This document shows positions 58,101 through 64,000 of a stretch of DNA of 64,000 bases, in pieces. A program made the position numbers and the translations under genes. Every line of letters starts with the position of its first letter. The first letter of the stretch is position 1. The DNA is from Candidatus Jordarchaeales archaeon. Lineage in GTDB: Archaea; Asgardarchaeota; Jordiarchaeia; Jordiarchaeales; Freyrarchaeaceae. The stretch covers positions 76,356 through 140,355 of the forward strand of contig JAWAHN010000002.1 of the NCBI GenBank assembly GCA_038889235.1, read 5' to 3'. The notes under the pieces were generated by a model, which was not told where the DNA came from, did no database searches, and saw only the letters and a program-made list of their open reading frames with translations.

Positions 58101-59102
58101 TCAGCACACACGGGGGATCGGCTCACCGTAAGGCTCCTCTATCACCCTTTTTCCTCCAACAACTGTTTCCATGATAACATAGCCAGGTCTTTCCTTCCGC
58201 ACCTCTCCTATTATGTTGGCGTTTTTCCCGTACTTCGTTGCCCTAACAGCTTTCAGCACTTCTTCAGCTTTTTCAGGTCTCACTGCTATGAGTGCCTTTC
58301 CCTCACAAGTCACCTCAAGGGGGTCTATCCCGAGCATCTCCGACGCGGCAACAACCTCCTCCCTAATAGGAATGTCTTCCTCTCTAATCCATATACTGAC
58401 CCCGTTCTTCTTAGCCCAACCGTTTAAGGCTGCAGCAACACCCCCCCTAGTCGGGTCTTTCATCGCTGTGATGCCGCCCACCTTTAAAGCGGCCTTAATA
58501 GTCTCATTTAGAGGAGCTACATCGGATTCTAATTTCGTTCCAAAACTTATCCCCTCACGGGCTGCAAGCAGCGCTATCCCGTGGTCTCCAACAGTTCCTG
58601 TCAGTATTATCTTGTCACCGACTTGTATCCCGTGGTCGCAGATCACATCGCCTTTAACAAATCCTATCCCGGCTGTTGCCAAGACTATTTTGTCAATTTT
58701 CCCTCTAGGCATGACCTTGGTGTCCCCAGCTATTAGAGCAACTTCAGCTTCGTCGCACGTGTCGCTCATGGACTTAACTATCCTCCTAAGGTCAGATATG
58801 GGAAACCCTTCTTCCACTATCATGGAACACACTACGGCCACGGGGTTTGCCCCCATCATGAGAAGATCATTGACCGTTCCCGAAATGGCGAGGCGCCCTA
58901 TGTCGCCACCCGGGAAGAATATAGGGTCAACGGTGTGCCCATCTGTTGTTACGACAATGTTAACGCCCTCTAACGGTATAGTTGCTCCATCGTCAAGCTC
59001 ATCCAGCCCTATCCCGCCTGGAACCTTCCGCTTTCTGATCAACGGAAGAATAACTTCTTTGATCAGTTTCTCCATGGCTACTCCGCCAGCTCCATGGGCC
59101 AG
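58101..59102 (-). CDS. hypE: hydrogenase maturation protein HypE
   Basis: HypE dehydrates the C-terminal thiocarboxamide to form the cyanide ligand of NiFe hydrogenases. The PurM-like fold has DGHTVDPIFFPGGDIGRLAI, GTVNDLLMMGANPVAV and the C-terminal GEPIPRVC tail with the essential last Cys. The first ATG (59075) would remove the family's N-terminal HGAGG motif, yet ELAHGAGGVAMEKLI is encoded in frame just upstream. There is no ATG/GTG/TTG before a stop (TAA at about 59124), so initiation at CTG (59102, seven bases after AGAGGT) or ATT (59108) is suggested. HypA lies nearby. Confidence 0.9.
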   Translation of the reverse strand: MAHGAGGVAMEKLIKEVILPLIRKRKVPGGIGLDELDDGATIPLEGVNIVVTTDGHTVDPIFFPGGDIGRLAISGTVNDLLMMGANPVAVVCSMIVEEGFPISDLRRIVKSMSDTCDEAEVALIAGDTKVMPRGKIDKIVLATAGIGFVKGDVICDHGIQVGDKIILTGTVGDHGIALLAAREGISFGTKLESDVAPLNETIKAALKVGGITAMKDPTRGGVAAALNGWAKKNGVSIWIREEDIPIREEVVAASEMLGIDPLEVTCEGKALIAVRPEKAEEVLKAVRATKYGKNANIIGEVRKERPGYVIMETVVGGKRVIEEPYGEPIPRVC

Positions 59103-59279
59103 CTCAATAACCTCTTGAAGTCCCGTTTAAACCACCTCCAAAAACATGCTTAAACCTGCAAAATGATTATTCTCGGAACTGCCAACATCTCTGGAACGTC
59201 ACGGACACTTTTGCCCGATGAATTTATATTCCCTTTCACATTTTTGAAATCTCTGAACGACTTGTGGAGGCCTCCCAAA

Positions 59280-59669
59280 ATGGGCGTTTGGCAAGGCAGG
59301 TCTAAGAGGAAACCCACTGGTGGCAAACTTAGGCCAGCTCGGGGAAAGAGAAAGTATGAGATGGGACGTGAACCCACCGAAACACAGGTAGGAGATACAG
59401 AAAAACGAAAGAAGATCCGGGTGCGTGGCGGTAACTTTAAAATTAGGTTGAAAGTGGCATCCTACGCAAACGTCACAGACAAGACTACGGGGAGAACTGT
59501 TAAGGTCAAGATCCTAGATCTGGTGAAGAACCCAGCCAGTGTAGATTACACCCGCCGCAAGATAGTAACAAAGGGTTCAATCATAAAGACGGAGCTAGGG
59601 TTAGCGCAAGTCACGAGCAGACCGGGCCAAGATGGCGTAGTGAACGCTGTCCTAATAGAGGCTAAATAA
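59280..59669 (+). CDS. rps8e: 30S ribosomal protein S8e
   Basis: 130 residues: [59 protein letters not shown] and [17 protein letters not shown], the whole archaeal S8e. The ATG at 59280 is preceded by GGAGG; the frame is open further upstream (59163) but that part is not conserved. It sits between hypE and hypA on the opposite strand. Confidence 0.97.
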   Translation: MGVWQGRSKRKPTGGKLRPARGKRKYEMGREPTETQVGDTEKRKKIRVRGGNFKIRLKVASYANVTDKTTGRTVKVKILDLVKNPASVDYTRRKIVTKGSIIKTELGLAQVTSRPGQDGVVNAVLIEAK

Positions 59670-59682
59670 GACGCATAGAAAG

Positions 59683-60075
59683 TTACTCCTTCTGTATTAT
59701 TTGAATGTTTTTAATGGTACACTCCCTTCCGCCAACTATCTTCGTTGAGTTACTTCCACAGTTTGGACACTTCAAAGACAATGATAATAGTTGGGGGATG
59801 TGTGGGGTCTCGTCTAACTCTTCCCTCTTAACTTCCCCCTCGTAGCCACACTCTAAACATTTAATGACACCAGGCTTGATAACTATTTTAATGGTCGCCC
59901 CTTCCGCTATGGTTCCCTCAGCGGCGGTTTCTAGTCCAAATTTCAAGTACTCTGGGTTTAATAGCGTGAGCTCTCCTAACTCCAAGTTTATCTCCGTCAC
60001 TCTCTTCGCATTATTTTCTAGGGCCGCTTTAATCACGGTGTCAATTATCATCAAAGCGGTGGAGAACTCATGCAA
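59683..60075 (-). CDS. hypA: hydrogenase nickel-insertion protein HypA
   Basis: HypA delivers nickel to NiFe hydrogenase. Read from a TTG at 60075, the protein begins MHEFSTALMIIDTVIKAALE, giving the N-terminal Met-His-Glu that binds nickel; the longer frame from 60093 would bury it. Zinc-site pairs are CLECGYEGE and CPNCGSNS, and the tail is TIKNIQIIQKE. About 130 residues, normal. With hypE this implies a NiFe hydrogenase elsewhere in the genome. Confidence 0.93.
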   Translation of the reverse strand: MHEFSTALMIIDTVIKAALENNAKRVTEINLELGELTLLNPEYLKFGLETAAEGTIAEGATIKIVIKPGVIKCLECGYEGEVKREELDETPHIPQLLSLSLKCPNCGSNSTKIVGGRECTIKNIQIIQKE

Positions 60076-60144
60076 TCTAAAAACACCCGGCAAACTTGTG
60101 CTCCTAAAATGTTTAAAAGCGTTTTTAAGGGAGAGTAATGTCAG

Positions 60145-60477
60145 GTGGTGTCATTGAGGAGAAGAGGTATATTCATAGTCTACCCTGAATACTTCGATTC
60201 CAAACTAAGCAGACGTGGAGGGCGAAGGGTTCCTTTGAGCCTTGCTGTTCCAAATCCGACAGTAGATGAACTTGCATCTATTGCACATAAGCTTGGATGG
60301 CGTTTTAATGTCGAAACGGATGCGTCGTATCCAAGGTGCTGGTGGAACAGGAGGGGGAGGCTCGTGGTGGAAAAAGGCGTTATGAAGAAAGGGAAAGCTA
60401 TGCTTACCTTAGCCAGGAACCTTAAAGCATTGCGGGAGAGCAAGCAAATGCCTCCAAAGGTAGGGGGATCCGTTTGA
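60145..60477 (+). CDS. srp19: signal recognition particle protein SRP19
   Basis: SRP19 binds helices 6 and 8 of 7S RNA to prepare the SRP54 site. The 110-residue protein has FIVYPEYFDSKLSRRGGRRV, AVPNPTVDELASIAHKLGW and SYPRCWWNRRGRLVVEKGVM, all family blocks. Start at the GTG at 60145 or at the GTG/TTG one to three codons later. It overlaps gar1 by 4 nt. Its RNA partner is at 18.25 kb. Confidence 0.94.
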   Translation: MVSLRRRGIFIVYPEYFDSKLSRRGGRRVPLSLAVPNPTVDELASIAHKLGWRFNVETDASYPRCWWNRRGRLVVEKGVMKKGKAMLTLARNLKALRESKQMPPKVGGSV

Positions 60478-60767
60478 AGCGTTTGGGAAAAGCTCTCCAC
60501 GTTTCCTCTGCGGGCAATATAGTGGTTCAGGCGGATAAAGCTCCAGCTATTGGAAGCGTGGTCGTCAACGAAAAAATCGAAGAGGTCGGCTTGGTATACG
60601 ACGTAATAGGCCCTGTAAGCCGACCCTACGTTGTCGTAAGGCCGAAAGAAAATGTGGACGCGAAAAGTTATGTTGGAAGACTCCTTTACATCCGCGTGGA
60701 AGACAAAAAACAGGCGAAGAAAGCGGCGAAAAGCGCCACTAAAACCTCGAAGCCGAAAGCTCCCTAA
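60474..60767 (+). CDS. gar1: H/ACA RNP protein Gar1
   Basis: Gar1 joins Cbf5, Nop10 and L7Ae in the H/ACA pseudouridylation complex. The 97 residues show the small beta barrel RLGKALHVSSAGNIVVQADK, VVVNEKIEEVGLVYDVIGPV, SRPYVVVRPKE and GRLLYIRV, then a Lys/Ala-rich tail. Overlap of 4 nt with srp19 shows coupling; the tail coding sequence overlaps the convergent trm1 gene by 29 nt. Confidence 0.92.
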   Translation: MKRLGKALHVSSAGNIVVQADKAPAIGSVVVNEKIEEVGLVYDVIGPVSRPYVVVRPKENVDAKSYVGRLLYIRVEDKKQAKKAAKSATKTSKPKAP

Positions 60768-61938
60768 GCGAGTCAAGTAATACCTTAACGGGTGCGTCCG
60801 TCTTAATAGCTACGGGACTAAAATGAGTTTTAAAAGCTGAAAACCCCTTCTTCTTCAAAAACTCGACTACTTCTCCTATAGATGGACATGGAACGCGAGC
60901 AGCCGAACATACGTTGTGAATATTGTAGTAGAGTGGCGGCGCGCTCGCCTCCGACAGAAGCTGCTCCAAGAGGCTTAACGCCTCACTCATTTTCTTCTCT
61001 TCAGCCACCTTAATCACTTCACCTAGGAAGCCCTCTTCCTGGAGTGAGCCGCACCAAAGTGGGCCGGCCAGTCTTACATTACCCCCACACTCAGCGCACT
61101 CCTCCGATAGCCTGTGAGTAGCGAATCCTTTGACTAGCTTCCTGGACAAGCACTTATCGCAATGCACTAGGAAACCTATTTCCCGCAGCACTTTATCTGC
61201 TTCCCTCGCCCCCAGTTTACCACTAAAGTAGACTCTTACATGGTGCCCGAAGTAGTACGATATTACCGGTTGTAGCGTGTAGTCGTACTTGGCTGCCACA
61301 CTCACCGCGTGCGCTATTAATATGCGGATGGCTACCTCGTGGCAATATTCTCCCTTAAATGGGATGCTGCCATAGCGCCTTAGGCAAACAGTAGGCTGTG
61401 AACCGCAAAGGGGGGGCAGATCTGTCGCTGTAACGCAGAGAATGGCACTTTTAGGTTTTAGGGCTCTCACGGCAGATTCTAGAAAGGGAGCAGGTGAGCC
61501 GAACGGGTCTAGGTCCACGAAGTCGAACCTCTCACCCCTCGACGCAAAGAATGAAAGAAGGGTGTTCGCATCTTCGCAATATACGGGTGTCTTCTCCTTA
61601 AGACCATGCAGCTCGAAGTTCCTCTCTATCAGGGAGGCAGCGGCAGGATTTAGGTCGTTAACCACTAGGCTTTCCACGCCATCCGTTTCGAGTACGAATC
61701 TCAAAGCTCTTACACCGCACCCAGCCATCGGGTCGCACACCCTCAATTTTCTTCCAGCCCTTCTGGAGTAAGCCTGAAGAACGCAAACGGCTATATCCCT
61801 GTTTAAAGCCATTTTGGGGTTGTAGAAAACCGGAGCTCTTGAGGGGATGAAACTTCCCTTTTCAGCATAGAGGCTAACGTCTGGGGCGTAAAACATGGTG
61901 GCTCCTTCTTTGTAGCAGCGTAGTGGAAAGCTTGACAA
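60739..61938 (-). CDS. trm1: tRNA (guanine26-N2)-dimethyltransferase Trm1
   Basis: Methylates G26 of tRNAs. The protein includes KGSFIPSRAPVFYNPKMALN, the SAM-site RVCDPMAGCGVRALRF, the catalytic FVDLDPFGSPAPFLESA, and zinc-binding Cys pairs (CDKC, CAECG). About 399 residues from 61938; the true start may be the ATG 14 codons in (MFYAPDVSLY). Convergent overlap with gar1. A-helix-rich C-terminal domain is normal. Confidence 0.95.
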   Translation of the reverse strand: MSSFPLRCYKEGATMFYAPDVSLYAEKGSFIPSRAPVFYNPKMALNRDIAVCVLQAYSRRAGRKLRVCDPMAGCGVRALRFVLETDGVESLVVNDLNPAAASLIERNFELHGLKEKTPVYCEDANTLLSFFASRGERFDFVDLDPFGSPAPFLESAVRALKPKSAILCVTATDLPPLCGSQPTVCLRRYGSIPFKGEYCHEVAIRILIAHAVSVAAKYDYTLQPVISYYFGHHVRVYFSGKLGAREADKVLREIGFLVHCDKCLSRKLVKGFATHRLSEECAECGGNVRLAGPLWCGSLQEEGFLGEVIKVAEEKKMSEALSLLEQLLSEASAPPLYYNIHNVCSAARVPCPSIGEVVEFLKKKGFSAFKTHFSPVAIKTDAPVKVLLDSLRELSASRF

Positions 61939-62034
61939 GCCATCTCACCGAAGCCCACTGTTTGCCTGCAAAGAGTTTTCTTAAGAAGCTTATTTATCTA
62001 CCCGACACTCACTTCTTTCTCTAGGTGAAGGCTT

Positions 62035-62676
62035 TTGCTGGTTGCTGGGGTGGACGAGGCTGGAAGGGGGCCAGTAATAGGCCCCATGGTGGTGTCCGGT
62101 GTGCTCGTTGAGGAGTCGTCTATCGAGTCACTTACACGGATGGGTGTCACTGACTCTAAATGTCTCACCCCGTCTCAGAGGTCGAGGCTTTTCGGTCACA
62201 TAATTGAGGTCGCTAAGAAGGTCATTTCCTTAGAAGTTCCCCCAAGCGAAATAGACGACGCGGTCTGTTCAGTGGGGCTAAACGAGCTCGAAGCTTGCAA
62301 GATGGCAGAAATAGTGAACGAGTTGCAACCCGACGTAGCCTACCTTGACGCCGCAGATCCCTACCCTGAAAAGTTCTACGAGCGGGTCAAAAAATACCTT
62401 TCATGCAACGCTAGAATAATTGTCGAGCACAATGCTGACAAAAAATATGTCGTTGTAGGAGCCGCCTCCATCGTGGCCAAAGTTATCAGGGATTCTCGAA
62501 TGAATGAGCTCAAGGTTTATGGTGAGATTGGGTCAGGTTACCCTCAGGATCCGCGAACTATAGAATTCCTGAGGTGTTGGGTGAGAGAGAAGGGCTGCCT
62601 TCCTCCCTTCGCCAGGAAAACGTGGAAAACAGCGAGAAGAATACTAGAGGAAACCTTTCAGAAAAAGTTAATTTGA
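62035..62676 (+). CDS. rnhB: ribonuclease HII
   Basis: Removes RNA from RNA-DNA hybrids and nicks at single ribonucleotides. The 213-residue protein begins LVAGVDEAGRGPVIGPMVVS with the catalytic Asp-Glu, followed by GVTDSKCLTPSQRSRLF, VAYLDAADPY and ADKKYVVVGAASIVAKVIRD, which provide the remaining acidic residues. TTG start at 62035, after AGGTGAAGG. It overlaps the convergent regulator gene by 9 nt. Confidence 0.96.
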   Translation: MLVAGVDEAGRGPVIGPMVVSGVLVEESSIESLTRMGVTDSKCLTPSQRSRLFGHIIEVAKKVISLEVPPSEIDDAVCSVGLNELEACKMAEIVNELQPDVAYLDAADPYPEKFYERVKKYLSCNARIIVEHNADKKYVVVGAASIVAKVIRDSRMNELKVYGEIGSGYPQDPRTIEFLRCWVREKGCLPPFARKTWKTARRILEETFQKKLI

Positions 62677-63645
62677 GCTTTGCACTTTTTTGAGAAGCTC
62701 CTCCGGTTCCTCCATGGACTCTATTTCTTCTTTACTAATGATGGGAACCTTTGCGCCCTTAATCTTCCTACTTTTATCCATCACGAACATAGCGAGCTTT
62801 TGCGTGACAAACGCCAGCTTGTCCAACATCATCACTCGTTTTTCAATCATTCTCTCGTTGGCCTTACCAACTCCAGTAACAACCAGGCACTTCTCGCTTT
62901 GGTCTGCTGTAAGTGCGTCGAAAGGTGCTCTCCTAGCCAGTATAACTTTAAACCCTAGACTGGAAAGGGCTTCGAAGACCTCCCTCTCCAAGTCATCCTC
63001 CCACTCCCGTTTCTCCTCCCTCTTCTCCTCGTACTCGTAGATGGAATACCACTCCTTTAAGTCAATAGGCAATATTACGTCGGCATCTAGCTCCTCCTCT
63101 ATCTTAAGGGCTGTCTCCAAGGTGGCATCCATCTCGTTCCTTTCATACTCGTATATTGTCTTACGTGAAACACCAACTCTTTCTGCTAAGTTTCCAAGCG
63201 ATAACCCTTTCAACTCCCTAGCCTTCTTCAAAGCTTCACCGTCGATCCTCGTGTAGAGCCCTCCGTGCCTAGCAAAAACCATTGGCTGAACATTTTCTAG
63301 GACAAATTGCTTAAATGTTGAAAAGTTAAGTGTCGGTATGCCACATCTTCCGTAGACAACGCCGTCAAGCATCTCGCTTCTTCTCGTCCTCTCACCAACT
63401 ATGATGGGAGTGGCAGACAGCCGCCTTGCAAGCATTCTTAACTCTCTTCCTTGCTCGTCCTTCAATCCGTCGACATTGACAAGCACTTTAAGAAGCATCA
63501 AAAAGTCGCCTTTCCTTGCAACTAAGTCAAAACAGCTCTTAGAAGGGAGATTGTTAACTACCTGGAACCCTGCAACTTCTAAGGTTTTCCTAACTTTCTC
63601 TATGGATAAGCCTGAGGACATTTCGCCCACCGGTCTATTCTCCAC
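62668..63645 (-). CDS. predicted transcriptional regulator with XRE-type HTH (COG1395)
   Basis: 325 residues in three parts: an N-terminal nuclease-like alpha/beta domain (FQVVNNLPSKSCFDLVARKG, VVYGRCGIPTLNFSTFKQFV), a central XRE helix-turn-helix (LKGLSLGNLAERVGVSRKTI, YEYERNE), and a C-terminal copy of the alpha/beta fold (VFEALSSLGFKVILARRAPF). This is the conserved archaeal COG1395 family; targets are unknown. The ATG nine codons in (63621), preceded by GGTGGGCGAA, may be the real start. Confidence 0.88.
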   Translation of the reverse strand: MENRPVGEMSSGLSIEKVRKTLEVAGFQVVNNLPSKSCFDLVARKGDFLMLLKVLVNVDGLKDEQGRELRMLARRLSATPIIVGERTRRSEMLDGVVYGRCGIPTLNFSTFKQFVLENVQPMVFARHGGLYTRIDGEALKKARELKGLSLGNLAERVGVSRKTIYEYERNEMDATLETALKIEEELDADVILPIDLKEWYSIYEYEEKREEKREWEDDLEREVFEALSSLGFKVILARRAPFDALTADQSEKCLVVTGVGKANERMIEKRVMMLDKLAFVTQKLAMFVMDKSRKIKGAKVPIISKEEIESMEEPEELLKKVQSSN

Positions 63646-63706
63646 TAGTAAATTTGGGAACCAAAAAATTTAAATTTTAGTTTTCCTTCGAGATCAGGAG
63701 TCGCGC

Positions 63707-63937
63707 TTACCCTGTTGAAATCAGCGTCATGCTCTTTGTTACACCCCTCGTTCTCCTAATCCTCGTGACTATTTCATCCAATTTTCGTCCTAGGTCGTCT
63801 ATTTCAACTCTAACTACGACATCCCACTCACCGTAAGTTACATGGGCTTCGGTGACTTGTTCGATTTTTGATATTTCCTCTGCAACCTCGTGCTCCATGC
63901 CCGCTTCAGTCATCAAGAGAATATAGACTACATGCAC
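63707..63937 (-). CDS. stand-alone Lrp/AsnC ligand-binding (RAM) domain
   Basis: 76 residues matching only the C-terminal effector domain of Lrp/AsnC regulators: VVYILLMTEAGMEHEVAEEI, EQVTEAHVTYGEWDVVVRVE and RTRGVTKSMTLI. There is no DNA-binding part, so it probably binds amino acids or modulates full-length Lrp proteins by mixed assembly. ATG at 63937, upstream GGGGGGAAG. The last 63 bases of the window hold nothing further that I recognise. Confidence 0.9.
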   Translation of the reverse strand: MHVVYILLMTEAGMEHEVAEEISKIEQVTEAHVTYGEWDVVVRVEIDDLGRKLDEIVTRIRRTRGVTKSMTLISTG

Positions 63938-64000
63938 AGACTTCCCCCCTCAAAATTTTGTCTTCACTGAGGAAAAATGTTTTTCTGCTGTCCTAAGACA

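Noticed and set aside
1-64000. Mobile elements, CRISPR arrays, integrase or prophage
   Set aside because: No transposase, direct-repeat array or att-like duplication was found; the gene content is core archaeal.

Overview
The window is archaeal chromosome, about half G+C and densely coded on both strands, with no insertion sequence, prophage, integrase or CRISPR array. The gene set (MCM with a B-A type GINS, RfcL/RfcS, Alba, L15e, S8e, S25e, SRP19, Gar1, RNase P proteins, COG1325, TIP49) with TATA-like promoters, GTG/TTG starts and frequent 4-nt overlaps fits the TACK side of the Archaea: S25e, TIP49 and many non-canonical tRNA introns point away from Euryarchaeota. An archaeal acetyl-CoA decarbonylase/synthase operon, HypA/HypE and molybdopterin genes suggest an anaerobe using the Wood-Ljungdahl (acetyl-CoA) pathway. 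The G+C-rich tRNA stems hint at a thermophile. The exact lineage (Bathyarchaeia-like or a neighbour) cannot be fixed from this sequence.

Layout. 0-4.3 kb: truD (cut by the left edge), pth2, glycerate kinase, and a threonine-synthase-like protein fused to a winged helix. 4.4-8.3 kb: gins23-mcm and an M24 peptidase homologue. 8.3-9.1 kb: a C/D box sRNA and a Cys-rich protein. 9-14 kb: ubiX, two moeA, moaB, moaC, and divergently mobB-FeS and truA. 14.9-20.8 kb: clamp loader, endonuclease IV-like protein, a 7S/SRP RNA gene, a tRNA thiolase and a site-2 protease. 20.9-30.3 kb: several coiled-coil proteins, two of them with C-terminal winged helices, around an RNase P/L15e operon, a UPF0173 hydrolase, a signal-less Ig-like repeat protein and the conserved Zn-ribbon/DUF2073/Era-like GTPase trio. 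30.8-35.2 kb: TIP49, a GalT-like protein and three tRNA genes (Arg, Gly, Trp), all interrupted by non-canonical introns. 35.4-48.7 kb: Trm112-like, HDAC-like, UspA, ubiquitin-like, an interrupted geranylgeranyl reductase, uridine phosphorylase, TldD/PmbA, nitrilase, S25e, macro domain, alba and two metal-binding proteins. 48.7-58.1 kb: cdhC-cdhD-cdhE, a PfkB kinase, ProRS and an EndoQ-like nuclease. 58-64 kb: hypE, S8e, hypA, SRP19, Gar1, Trm1, RNase HII and two regulators.

The strongest unusual signal is RNA splicing. The alba chromatin gene is broken by a 27-nt insert with an in-frame TGA; the insert folds into a clean bulge-helix-bulge (BHB), and excision restores a perfect Alba sequence. 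The EndoQ-like gene is broken by a 29-nt BHB-like insert whose removal restores the expected motif, and the geranylgeranyl reductase may hold a third one of 16 nt. The three tRNA genes carry small introns in the D-arm (Arg, Trp) and T-arm (Gly, Trp). tRNA-Trp also has a canonical anticodon-loop intron that is itself a C/D box guide RNA for positions 34 and 39 of its own tRNA. Together these suggest a lineage whose tRNA splicing endonuclease tolerates relaxed BHB motifs and also processes mRNAs.

Other points of interest are a PLP-fold protein that has lost its Schiff-base lysine and gained a DNA-binding domain, a CdhE with a duplicated C-terminal corrinoid domain, and a set of unknown coiled-coil/winged-helix proteins.
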